Source of the DNA: a bacterium
GTDB lineage: Bacteria > Patescibacteriota > Microgenomatia > UBA10105 > UBA927
Reading direction: 5' to 3'
Length of the DNA stretch: 47,642 bases
NCBI GenBank assembly: GCA_021817785.1
Contig: JAKAFY010000012.1
Coordinates: forward strand, 1 to 47,642
The notes under the pieces were generated by a model. That model did no database searches and was not told where the DNA came from. It saw only the letters and a list, made by a program, of their open reading frames with translations. Positions 32,750 to 40,780 of the stretch are shown here, piece after piece. The translations under genes were made by a program, and so were the position numbers. Within the stretch, counting starts at the first letter, position 1. The number at the start of each line of letters is the position of its first letter.

Positions 32750-34012
32750 TTAGTGATTTTCGTTTTTTTTGAGCTCATGCATTCGGCGGAATGCATGAAT
32801 AAACTGATTTTCCCACGTATTCGTACGGGCGAATTTTATTGCGTTGGTACGAAGTTTATTATACAGGTTTCTGTCGGAAAAAATGTGTGAAATTGCAGCA
32901 GCAAAATCATCCGGATTATCCGGACATACGATAGCAGCTCTCTTGTCAGCCACCTCTTTCCCAAGCGGCGGCACCGTTGAGCTTACCACGGGCAGTCCTG
33001 AAGCGCAGTACGCACGAATTTTCCCCGCGTCACCGTAATATCTCGGGGAGCCCGGTATCGCACGATACGGTGCGAGTCCTATCCCGCACGTCCGCATAAT
33101 TTTTGCCATATCGGCAGCCCGCGGAACAAAACCATGATGTATGACCGCTTTTTGAAGTCCCAACGACTGTATTCGCGGGATAAGCCAAGCGAAACTCTTC
33201 GGGCTGCCGCCAATCATATGCAGCATGGCATCTGGATAGTTCTTACGGACTAATGACAGAGCCTCTATCGCGACATCAGGACCGTTTTCCGGTCCTACGG
33301 TTCCCATAAAGACAAGTGCGTGCGGATGGATGCCGGATGCCGGATGTACCTTTATCTGATCTGGAAATAATCCGTTTGCTACATGGATTACCGGAGCAGA
33401 CTTTTTGGCATCCAAACCTGCGGAAATACGAGCCGGCTGCATAGCCAGCGATACGTCCCAGATAAAATCCGCGTGCGTGGCGGCATACCGGTCAAGCCAC
33501 AAATACACCGCATTAAACACCAAATTTGCATACCGGTTCGGCGAATAGTCGGACACGTAATATATGACTTTTTTTACCTTACCGAATTTCCGAAGGACGA
33601 TGCCTGCTATCGCATTGATGCTTTCTACACCGATAAGGTAGTCAAACGTCCCCGTTTCCCGGCATGCTTCATCGATGACGGATAAAAAATCGCGGATTTT
33701 AAATGTTATGACCGTCGCCGGCCGGTTCGTCCATACAAGCAACGGCTTCATAGCGCGCACAAACCACGAAGAACGGTACGGTGTACACTGGGTATTTCCG
33801 TTTGTGTACGCTTCTATCCGGGGCATGACGTCTTTTCCTCCCGGCACCAGCTGATCTATAAGGACAAGTTTTCGAATCCTTGGAACCAAAAAGTCCCGTA
33901 ACGGTTCCACGCTGCCGTTGGTAGGCAAGCGTTTTCCGTTTTCCCATGCGGAAAACGTGGCAAAAAGAACGGAAGACGAGGGATGGAGTAATACTTTATC
34001 GCTTTTTTTCAT
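32750..34012 (-). CDS. GT4-like glycosyltransferase (paralogue of 36536 and 41650 genes)
   Basis: 420 aa from ATG 34012 (MKKSDKVLLHPSSSVLFATF), overlapping the upstream SDR by 17 bp. The N-domain has FDYLIGVESINAIAGIVLRKFGKVKKVIYYVSDYSPNRYANLVFN, a block shared with two other genes here. The C-domain starts at ALVFMGTVGPENGPDVAIEAL, and the donor region is YYGDAGKIRAYCASGLPVVSS, without the usual EGFGLPxLE. The interdomain linker KVHPASGIHPH is encoded partly by a 7-bp repeat. The donor sugar is unknown. The lost acidic motif suggests a divergent GT4 branch whose catalytic details may differ. Confidence 0.85.
   Translation of the reverse strand: MKKSDKVLLHPSSSVLFATFSAWENGKRLPTNGSVEPLRDFLVPRIRKLVLIDQLVPGGKDVMPRIEAYTNGNTQCTPYRSSWFVRAMKPLLVWTNRPATVITFKIRDFLSVIDEACRETGTFDYLIGVESINAIAGIVLRKFGKVKKVIYYVSDYSPNRYANLVFNAVYLWLDRYAATHADFIWDVSLAMQPARISAGLDAKKSAPVIHVANGLFPDQIKVHPASGIHPHALVFMGTVGPENGPDVAIEALSLVRKNYPDAMLHMIGGSPKSFAWLIPRIQSLGLQKAVIHHGFVPRAADMAKIMRTCGIGLAPYRAIPGSPRYYGDAGKIRAYCASGLPVVSSTVPPLGKEVADKRAAIVCPDNPDDFAAAISHIFSDRNLYNKLRTNAIKFARTNTWENQFIHAFRRMHELKKNENH
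33325..33346. repeat. 7-bp tandem direct repeat (gatgccg) inside a GT4-like gene
   Basis: Period-7 sequence: gatg, then gatgccg twice, then gatg. It encodes HPASGIHP in the interdomain linker of the glycosyltransferase, the same structural position as the gtgaacg repeat at 2996-3022 in another GT4, but with a different unit. Confidence 0.75.
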
Positions 34013-34820
34013 GAAGAAGTCTCCCCCGGGCTTCTTCCACCATAGCACGTATGCCATTTTCCAACGCTATAGTCGGCAGCCAACCCGGTACGCGGCCCAT
34101 ATTATCAGACGGCAGCGGATCATGTCCTTTTTTCGTTCCGGGAAGCACCGTTGCGCCTGTTAGCGCAGCAATCATTTCCGCGATATCGATAATCCGGACA
34201 AATTCATAACTACTCGCATCATATACCGTCCGGCGCAGCCCCGTGGCGTTTGCGGCCATATGAAATGCATTGGATAAATCGGTAATATGCGTAAATTGCC
34301 GCCATTCAGCGCCGTCGGTCATCATCGAAATTTTTTTGGTTTTCAGCGCCTGATAGATGAAATCGGAAATCACGTGGCTTTTGATGTCTTCCCCCTCCAT
34401 ATACCCGTATGCATTCCATACGCGGATACACCTGCCGCCCAAAAGCCCGGTCCATACTTCTCCCAGACGCTTAGTCACACCATAGACCGTATCGACTTCT
34501 TCCGATAATTGACTGGACACAAAAAGAAAATCTTTTTTGGCTGCGCCGACCTGGTCAAACACATTTTTCATGAGAAGGAGATTCCAGTCCAGCTGATTTT
34601 TCTGAAGCTTGGGCTCATAGAGGTATTTTGATCCCCCGACATCCCACGCCAGGAAATATACCTTGTCAACGTCAGTAAGCGGAAGCGTGGCAAAGCGGGC
34701 GTCTTCTTTTTCTCCCCGCTTGATATCAAAATGGATGACGCTTTCCCCTTTTGCCTCAAGAAACCGGCAAAACGGGGTTCCGATAAATCCATCCGAACCG
34801 ATGACGAGATTGGTTTTCAT
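33996..34820 (-). CDS. NAD-dependent epimerase/dehydratase (extended SDR)
   Basis: A 274-aa SDR with MKTNLVIGSDGFIGTPFCRFL (GxxGxxG motif), FLFVSSQLSEEVDTVYGVTKRLGEVW (S and Y-x3-K of the active site), RCIRVWNAYGYMEGEDIKSHVISDFI, and WRQFTHITDLSNAFHMA in place of the usual R-D-F/Y-V-D-D. It is slightly short for the family. Its start overlaps the GME-like gene by ATGA, so the two probably act in sequence on one nucleotide sugar, perhaps a reductase or epimerase working on a GDP-hexose (inference). The exact activity is not evident. Confidence 0.87.
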   Translation of the reverse strand: MKTNLVIGSDGFIGTPFCRFLEAKGESVIHFDIKRGEKEDARFATLPLTDVDKVYFLAWDVGGSKYLYEPKLQKNQLDWNLLLMKNVFDQVGAAKKDFLFVSSQLSEEVDTVYGVTKRLGEVWTGLLGGRCIRVWNAYGYMEGEDIKSHVISDFIYQALKTKKISMMTDGAEWRQFTHITDLSNAFHMAANATGLRRTVYDASSYEFVRIIDIAEMIAALTGATVLPGTKKGHDPLPSDNMGRVPGWLPTIALENGIRAMVEEARGRLLHEKKR

Positions 34821-35815
34821 GTGTCTTTTCTTTTCGCTTTCACCTGTTCGTTAATCCATGCATACGTCTTCGTGAGCCCGTCGTATAACGTTCCGGTTGG
34901 CTCCCACTTGAGCGTTTTCCGTATAAGCCGGTTGTCGGACGAGCGCCCTCTGACTCCCAACGGGCCTTTGACATGTTGTATCTTCATCTTCTTGCCTGCG
35001 ATCTTCATCACCATGGCAGCGAGTTCATTTATGCTCACCATTTCTTCGGAGCCGATATTTACGGGGCCGGTAAATTTCGACTTCATCAGCGTTCTCACGC
35101 CGTCCAGACATTCATCAATATAAAGATATGACCGGGTTTGTTTACCGTCTCCCCACATTTCTATTGTGCCGCCGTCTTTTGCTTGTGCGACCTTTCTGCA
35201 CATGGCAGCCGGAGATTTTTCTTTCCCGTTATTCCAGCTACCTTCGGGCCCGAATATATTATGGAAGCGCGCAATATGCACATTCATGCCGTAATTCCGC
35301 TTATAGGCAAGATAGAGGCGCTCGCTAAACAGTTTTTCCCATCCGTATTCGCTATCAGGACCCGCCGGGTATGCGGAGTCTTCCGCAAGATTCGGGTGGT
35401 TGGGATCCATCTGGTTCCGCTCCGGATAGATGCATGCAGATGAAGAAAAGAAAATATTTTTGATGTTTGCCAACCTGCCGAAATGAAGCGCATTGAGGTT
35501 TATCTGGGCCGAGTTATGCATGACATCCGCGTCATGTTCGCCGGTGAAGATGTATCCCGCTCCACCCATGTCCGCGGCGAGCTGATACACCTCATCGAAC
35601 GGTTTACTAAATACTTTTTGACAAAATTTCTGATCGCGCAGATCGCCAACCATAAAATCATCTGCCGCAGTACGGGAATATAACGGGCGCTTTATGTCAG
35701 CACCTCTCACCCAATATCCTTCTTTCTTTAAACGCTTGACGAGGTGACTGCCGATAAATCCCCCGGCGCCACACACAAGTGCGATTTTTATATGCTTCTT
35801 CGATTTTATATTCAT
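34817..35815 (-). CDS. GDP-mannose 3,5-epimerase-like SDR
   Basis: A 332-aa enzyme very like plant GDP-mannose 3,5-epimerase. Shared blocks are CGAGGFIGSHLVKRLK, QLAADMGGAGYI, FFSSSACIYPERNQ with the catalytic Cys, YGWEKLFSERL with Tyr and Lys, ARFHNIFGPEGSWNNGKEKSPAAMCRK with the second catalytic Lys, EMWGDGKQTRSYLYIDECLDGV, VNIGSEEMVSINELA and GPLGVRGRSSDN. It should turn GDP-D-mannose into GDP-L-galactose or GDP-L-gulose. ManC at 1373-2458 could supply the substrate. It is the last gene before a 49-bp gap that follows the methyltransferase. The start is ATG 35815; a second ATG is not obvious. Confidence 0.85.
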   Translation of the reverse strand: MNIKSKKHIKIALVCGAGGFIGSHLVKRLKKEGYWVRGADIKRPLYSRTAADDFMVGDLRDQKFCQKVFSKPFDEVYQLAADMGGAGYIFTGEHDADVMHNSAQINLNALHFGRLANIKNIFFSSSACIYPERNQMDPNHPNLAEDSAYPAGPDSEYGWEKLFSERLYLAYKRNYGMNVHIARFHNIFGPEGSWNNGKEKSPAAMCRKVAQAKDGGTIEMWGDGKQTRSYLYIDECLDGVRTLMKSKFTGPVNIGSEEMVSINELAAMVMKIAGKKMKIQHVKGPLGVRGRSSDNRLIRKTLKWEPTGTLYDGLTKTYAWINEQVKAKRKDT

Positions 35816-35864
35816 AAGAAAACACTGAATATCTTACTAAAATCACGCGCGGATGTAAATAAAA

Positions 35865-36539
35865 TTACAGTGTCTTAACACAGATCAGATGACGGGCATA
35901 TTGATATCGGGTTGCGATAAATGGCTGAAATAATATGTGAAACATAAAAATAATGTTATTGAAAGGACCAATAGACACCAGCAGCTTACGCATGATCGGA
36001 TTTTGATCATACAACGTAAGTCCCTGGCCTACGACCCGGTACCCTCGTTTCTGAAAATCATCCGCATACCACTCGGACAAATGTTCCTGGTGTGCGTTTC
36101 CTTCATATGCATGCTGTTCGCAGGCACCCATCGGTATAACGATCACGACTTTCTCGCTGGCGGCTTTTTCCATACGCGCCAATAATTTTATGCCATCGCT
36201 TTTTTTGAGATGTTCCAATACAAACATACTCACGACTATGTCAAAATGTTTTTTCTCGTACGGAAAGAGTCTGACATCTTTTCTAACGACCGTCGTATAT
36301 ACTCCGGTGTTGCGTGCTGCCTGAACGGAGGGAGGGAAGATATCGACGCCCGTGATATCGAGGTGGCGTCCCTGAGCCAGGATATACATCGGCACCCCGT
36401 TTCCGCATCCGACATCCAGAATTTTTTTCCGGACTCCGAGTTCTTTGCGCACCATATATAAATAACTTCCCGGTATTCTTGCACTTAAAGAGCAGATAAA
36501 TTCCTGCATACCGGTCATGGAGGGAGGGTGATATTTCAT
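35865..36539 (-). CDS. Class I SAM-dependent methyltransferase
   Basis: A 224-aa Rossmann methyltransferase. Motif I is KKILDVGCGNGVPMYIL (SAM-binding, near residue 39), motif II is ITGVDIFPPSVQAAR, and the post-II/III region is FDIVVSMFVLEHLKKSDG. It is of the Methyltransf_11 type. Conserved-looking HQEHLSEWYADDFQKRGYRVV resembles the acceptor region of sugar or lipid-linked methyltransferases. It probably methylates a sugar hydroxyl in the repeat unit, although a small-molecule substrate cannot be excluded. It overlaps the upstream GT4-like gene by 4 bp (ATGA). Confidence 0.9.
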   Translation of the reverse strand: MKYHPPSMTGMQEFICSLSARIPGSYLYMVRKELGVRKKILDVGCGNGVPMYILAQGRHLDITGVDIFPPSVQAARNTGVYTTVVRKDVRLFPYEKKHFDIVVSMFVLEHLKKSDGIKLLARMEKAASEKVVIVIPMGACEQHAYEGNAHQEHLSEWYADDFQKRGYRVVGQGLTLYDQNPIMRKLLVSIGPFNNIIFMFHILFQPFIATRYQYARHLICVKTL

Positions 36540-37741
36540 ATGGTGGTAGATGAAAAAAGTCTGTCAAAGGCGCACATATAATGCGTTCTCTTATCAAAGA
36601 ACCGAGGAATTTTTGCCACATTTTTTATCATAGTCCTGTACGTTTTTTTTGATGTCAGTATATCTTTCAGCCCGTTGTATATATCGGTTTGATTATACCG
36701 GAGCACATATCCTGCATTGTATTTCTGAATATATGTCGCTAGCGACGGCATATTTCCTTTGGATCCCGTAAGTATAACAGGCAATCCGCAAGAAATGTAA
36801 TTGGTAATTTTAGACGATTGACCGTATGCTAAATTTTTATATACACGGGGATTATACAAACAAACACCAACCGAAGATCCTGATACAATCTTCAGTATGG
36901 CATCATTATCCGCTATATAGCCCTTGTATTCAATAAAGTCTGCAATACCCTCGCGGGTATACTGATCTTGAAATCTCCGTGCTAACGCTCCTGACCCGAT
37001 AATAACCAATCGTAAATCAGGCATAATTTTTATCAGTCGCTTAAAAACTTTGTACAACATATCGTACCCGTGTTCTTTCGCTATGGAACCGAGAAAAACG
37101 ATGCGTCGCTTTTTTTTGCGTTCATCCATCTTTCCTGAAAACGGCACGATAGGAATCGGAACGTAGGAGTATTTACGCATCAGTGCTTTAGATGCCTCCT
37201 TAATATATATTTCGCTCATTACCCAAATCGCGTGATTCATATACCGGGCGATCAGGTCAGACAGATAGGTCACGAGACCAAAAAGGTCATTTGTATTCCT
37301 CTCAATTTTATCCTCAGCATAATATACCGTCTTCACTGATTTGTTGATCAAACGATATACCGACGCCAAGGCCCCGTTGAGCGGCCCGACACCGATGACA
37401 ACATCGTAGGTCCTGTGTCCGACGGCGTAATATACGAAAAAACCGCAGATCGAAATATAGTTGATAATAAATTGCGTCCGACGAAGAAAAGCGTTTGCGA
37501 CGTATTGCGAAAAAGGTTCGCGTATTCTATACCGTTCCCGGAATATGCGTGTGTTTCCTACCGACACCTGAATGAAAGGGAGGGCTTTATCGATCTGAAT
37601 ACTGGTTTTTATCATATCGACGGAATGAGCGTGCTGTAGCAGAAATTTCGATACATGATAGGTCGGCGTATCAAATCTGCCGATGATTAATATGTGTTTT
37701 GTCCGAAGCAGTTCGAGCGCATGATGAGACGGGGGCGTCAT
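36536..37741 (-). CDS. GT4-like glycosyltransferase (paralogue of 32750 and 41650 genes)
   Basis: A 401-aa GT-B protein. The N-domain contains YDVVIGVGPLNGALASVYRLINKSVKTVYYAEDKIER. The C-domain begins at KRRIVFLGSIAKEHGYDMLYKVF, then LVIIGSGALARRF, and ends with YGQSSKITNYISCGLPVILTG, a donor-site region in which the usual EGFGLPxLE is replaced by K-I-x2-Y-x2-C-G-L-P. The same replacements are seen in the genes at 32750 and 41650. No ribosome binding site is clear; ATG 37741 follows the 2-epimerase stop by 8 bp. The sugar is unknown, but it lies directly downstream of the UDP-L-QuiNAc/FucNAc set and may use that product (inference). Confidence 0.86.
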   Translation of the reverse strand: MTPPSHHALELLRTKHILIIGRFDTPTYHVSKFLLQHAHSVDMIKTSIQIDKALPFIQVSVGNTRIFRERYRIREPFSQYVANAFLRRTQFIINYISICGFFVYYAVGHRTYDVVIGVGPLNGALASVYRLINKSVKTVYYAEDKIERNTNDLFGLVTYLSDLIARYMNHAIWVMSEIYIKEASKALMRKYSYVPIPIVPFSGKMDERKKKRRIVFLGSIAKEHGYDMLYKVFKRLIKIMPDLRLVIIGSGALARRFQDQYTREGIADFIEYKGYIADNDAILKIVSGSSVGVCLYNPRVYKNLAYGQSSKITNYISCGLPVILTGSKGNMPSLATYIQKYNAGYVLRYNQTDIYNGLKDILTSKKTYRTMIKNVAKIPRFFDKRTHYMCAFDRLFSSTTI

Positions 37742-37749
37742 AAAGCGGA

Positions 37750-38886
37750 TTAAAACAGTCTCCGGTTAAAATCACTGAGGTTTTGCCGCATAACACTGCC
37801 TAGTCCGATAATAAGCTTTACTACCTTTTCAGATACGTTCATCTGTGTATATGCGGAAGGTATCGATCTGTCTGCATGAAAACCCCGCACTGCGACATCC
37901 ATGCCGCTGATAATGGATTCGGGGTTATGTCCGGATAGAACAATTGTTCCCTGATCAAACGCCTCCGGGCGCTCCGAGCTATTGCGAAGCTGAACCGCCG
38001 GAAAACGTAATATAGCTGATTCCTCCTGTATGGTACCGCTATCGGAAAGCACACAATATGCATGTTTCTGCAGCTGACAATAATCAAAAAATCCAAATGC
38101 ATCAAGATACACAATCTTTTTTGATAACGGTATGCGAAAATGCGAAATACGGTCTTTGGTCCTCGGATGAACCGAGAAAATGACGGGCAGGGAGGAACGC
38201 GCGTCGATATCCACAATTGCTTTCAGTATACGGCGCAGAACATGTTCATCATCTACGTTCTCCTCCCGATGCAGACTGACCACAATATATTTCTGAGGCG
38301 TGAGTTTATGCTTAGAAAGCATGGAGGACGCGTTGATATCCGGCAAATAATGCGTGAGTACTTCCGCCATGGGAGAACCGGTTACATAAATTCTGCCTGC
38401 ATGAAGCCCCTCTCCCAACAAATTTAGCCTGCTTTGCTCTGTATATGCCAGATTGATATCGCTTATATGATCAATAATTCTTCTGTTAATCTCTTCGGGA
38501 ACATTTTCGTCAAAACATCTGTTTCCTGCCTCCATATGAAAAATCGGAATTTTCATGCGCTTAGCCATAATGGTCGAAAGGCAGCTGTTGGTATCTCCTA
38601 ATACAAGTACAGCATCGGGCTTCTCCTGCATAAATACTTTTTCGATTCCGACAAATATACGCCCGATCTGGGATGCGAGCGTTGGCATTCCTTCAAGGTG
38701 CAACGTGTAGTCGGGTTTACGAAGCCGTAGCTCTTTAAAAAATAACTCGTTGAGATTTTTCGTATAATTCTGTTTCGTGTTTATAAGAATATGATTAGTA
38801 AAGGAATCCAGGGATGGAATCACCCGCGAAAGTTTTATAATCTCCGGACGGGTCCCAACGATGGTAATTACTTTTAGTTTCTTCAT
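37750..38886 (-). CDS. wecB: UDP-N-acetylglucosamine 2-epimerase family (WbjD/FnlC-type)
   Basis: A 378-aa non-hydrolysing 2-epimerase. Motifs are VGTRPEIIKLSRV, VLVLGDTNSCLS, FHMEAGNRCFDENVPEEINRRIIDHISDIN, VSLHREENVDDEH, FSVHPRTKD and LSDSGTIQEESAILRFPAVQLR. The form AGNRCFDxxVPEEINR, rather than the GLRS-type sequence of ordinary WecB, points to the WbjD/FnlC/WbvD branch, which epimerises C2 of a UDP-2-acetamido-2,6-dideoxy-L-hexose. It sits 6 bp after the RmlD-like reductase and completes the three-step set. Gene symbol wecB is the generic family name. Confidence 0.92.
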   Translation of the reverse strand: MKKLKVITIVGTRPEIIKLSRVIPSLDSFTNHILINTKQNYTKNLNELFFKELRLRKPDYTLHLEGMPTLASQIGRIFVGIEKVFMQEKPDAVLVLGDTNSCLSTIMAKRMKIPIFHMEAGNRCFDENVPEEINRRIIDHISDINLAYTEQSRLNLLGEGLHAGRIYVTGSPMAEVLTHYLPDINASSMLSKHKLTPQKYIVVSLHREENVDDEHVLRRILKAIVDIDARSSLPVIFSVHPRTKDRISHFRIPLSKKIVYLDAFGFFDYCQLQKHAYCVLSDSGTIQEESAILRFPAVQLRNSSERPEAFDQGTIVLSGHNPESIISGMDVAVRGFHADRSIPSAYTQMNVSEKVVKLIIGLGSVMRQNLSDFNRRLF

Positions 38887-38892
38887 AGAACG

Positions 38893-39747
38893 CTAATAAT
38901 ACTTTTTTAATTCCCGTATCTGATCAGCTATAGGAGGAATGATGTCTCCAAATACAGCGAATTGCTTTGTATACGGTACGAGGGTTTTGTCGCTCACATA
39001 ATCAGCTTTTTTCACAATGTGCACGTCTTTGCCAAAGACTCTTTGAAAGAGACGCAGGAGTTCATACTTACTCAGTGTATCTCCCGTAATCTGGAGTACC
39101 GGTGCATCAAAGTGTAAATTATCGATGATAATACGCGCAATAACCCTGCCGATACAAAGAGACGTGACGCCGTTCCACAGAGCTGACGAATAGCCTGAAA
39201 CCTGTTTATCCTGCACCGCTAAGAACCAATCCAATAAATTTTTTTGAGAATGAAGCTCACGGCCGATTACGGATGTTCGGATTGTCACATGAGGCCGCCG
39301 GGTAACTTCTCCTAAATATTTTGATTTCCCGTAGTCGGAGTCGTCATCCGGTATGTCTGTTTCTGTGTAGTTTCCCCGTTTGCCGCTAAAGACACAATCC
39401 GTACTCATATGGATCAAACGGGCTCCCGACGTATCGCATACACGGGCTAATACCTGCGGAAAAACGGAATTTATATTGTATAGTTTTTTTATCGTCTTCA
39501 AATCATCGGACGGTTTTATCATTCCGATACAATTCACAACGTGTGTAGGGCGGAATTTTTGTATGAGATATGTTGCATCCTGAAGCGGATGGTTTTGTAT
39601 CGTAAATTGTTCCACCTGACCCGATCGTAATTCCATTCCCCGCGTGTCCTGGGATACCGTCGCTATAAAATGAAGTCCTAATTCAGAAAATATCTTATAT
39701 ACGCCGTTCCCGATCATGCCTCCGGCCCCAAGCAAAAGTATTTTCAT
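38893..39747 (-). CDS. RmlD-like 4-reductase (WbvR/WbjC-like step)
   Basis: A 284-aa SDR starting at ATG 39747 (MKILLLGAGGMIGNGVYKIF); the track's start is five residues upstream. It has FRPTHVVNCIGMIKP, ARLIHMSTDCVFSGKRGNYTETD and DYGKSKYLGEV with Y-x3-K, the RmlD/MAT2B-like pattern. It likely reduces the 4-keto group of the UDP-4-keto-6-deoxy-HexNAc made by the upstream enzyme, using NAD(P)H. It lacks the C-terminal cupin of WbjC/CapF (about 370 aa), which favours the WbvR route to UDP-L-RhaNAc/QuiNAc over L-FucNAc (inference). It starts 2 bp after the upstream stop. Confidence 0.85.
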   Translation of the reverse strand: MKILLLGAGGMIGNGVYKIFSELGLHFIATVSQDTRGMELRSGQVEQFTIQNHPLQDATYLIQKFRPTHVVNCIGMIKPSDDLKTIKKLYNINSVFPQVLARVCDTSGARLIHMSTDCVFSGKRGNYTETDIPDDDSDYGKSKYLGEVTRRPHVTIRTSVIGRELHSQKNLLDWFLAVQDKQVSGYSSALWNGVTSLCIGRVIARIIIDNLHFDAPVLQITGDTLSKYELLRLFQRVFGKDVHIVKKADYVSDKTLVPYTKQFAVFGDIIPPIADQIRELKKYY

Positions 39748-39749
39748 AG

Positions 39750-40760
39750 TTACTCTATCCACTTTGTCTTCTTGAGGACAGTACGCAGCTCATTTTTTGT
39801 CATTCGTTTCGTATTGTCCGACGCATAGCGCAATGCTCCGATACGCATAAGTTGGCGGTATTTTTTCGTCACTGCAGGAATGGTGATTTGGGGAAGGATA
39901 ATGTAGTAGTCTCCGACTGCCACCGTGCGTTCCGATTCATGATCACTTACCAGAAGTTCATGAATTTTTTCTCCCGGACGGATACCGGTTATAACGATAC
40001 CCCCCTTTCCATTGGAAACATCCTCAACTAACACTTCTGCGAGGTCCATGATCGTATGTGCGGGCATTTGACGCACGAACACTTCCCCTCCTACACCATG
40101 CTCCAGCGCGAACAAGACGAGTTTCACGCTTTCCTGCAGTGTTAAGAGAAATCTAGTCATGTCAGGGTGTGTTACCGTAAGGGGTTTTCCTTTTGCAAGC
40201 AGAGACAAAAAATACGGAACGACGGACCCCCGGGATCCAAGCACATTGCCGTAGCGCGTTGATATAAAGGCGGTCCGGGTACCGGTATCGTAAAGATTCG
40301 CCGTGGTTATCAGCCGCTCCTGTAGCGCTTTTGCCATTCCGTATGCATTGATAGGCTCTACGGCTTTATCTGTGGAGAGCGCCACGACTTTAATCACATT
40401 GTTGTCCCGTGCTGCCTCTATGATATTCTGAGCTCCGATCACATTCGTCTTTATCCCTTCCCATACGTTATATTCCACTTCGGTAATCCATTTGAGGGCG
40501 GCTGCATGAATGACATAATCTACCCCCCGCATCGCTTCACTTACGCTTCTCAAATCACGGATATCCCCGAGAATGTACCGTATGCGGTCGTCCTGCAACT
40601 CCAGACGCATCGCACCCTGCTTGTCTTCGTCGCGGCTGAATACTATGACTTCTTTCGGATCATATTGCAGTATTTCACTTATGAACATTCTGCCGAAAGA
40701 TCCGGTTCCTCCGGTAACCATAATCCGTTTTCCCGAAAGTATATGTTTGGATTTTTGCAT
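39750..40760 (-). CDS. UDP-GlcNAc 4,6-dehydratase/5-epimerase, CapD-like (WbjB/FnlA/CapE)
   Basis: A 336-aa SDR of the polysaccharide_synt_2/FlaA1 group. It opens KRIMVTGGTGSFGRMFISEIL, then VIVFSRDEDKQGAMR, DYVIHAAALKWITEVEYNVWEGIKTNVIG, VALSTDKAVEPINAYGMAKALQE with the active-site Lys, STRYGNVLGSRGSVVPYFLSLL, and ITGIRPGEKIHELLVSDHES. The set and length match WbjB/FnlA/CapE, which removes water at C4-C6 and epimerises C5 (and C3) of UDP-GlcNAc. It is the first enzyme of the three-gene set reading leftwards. The WbjB assignment relies on the neighbours; PseB-like activity is the main alternative. Confidence 0.88.
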   Translation of the reverse strand: MQKSKHILSGKRIMVTGGTGSFGRMFISEILQYDPKEVIVFSRDEDKQGAMRLELQDDRIRYILGDIRDLRSVSEAMRGVDYVIHAAALKWITEVEYNVWEGIKTNVIGAQNIIEAARDNNVIKVVALSTDKAVEPINAYGMAKALQERLITTANLYDTGTRTAFISTRYGNVLGSRGSVVPYFLSLLAKGKPLTVTHPDMTRFLLTLQESVKLVLFALEHGVGGEVFVRQMPAHTIMDLAEVLVEDVSNGKGGIVITGIRPGEKIHELLVSDHESERTVAVGDYYIILPQITIPAVTKKYRQLMRIGALRYASDNTKRMTKNELRTVLKKTKWIE

Positions 40761-40780
40761 ACTCGATATAATAGCACACC

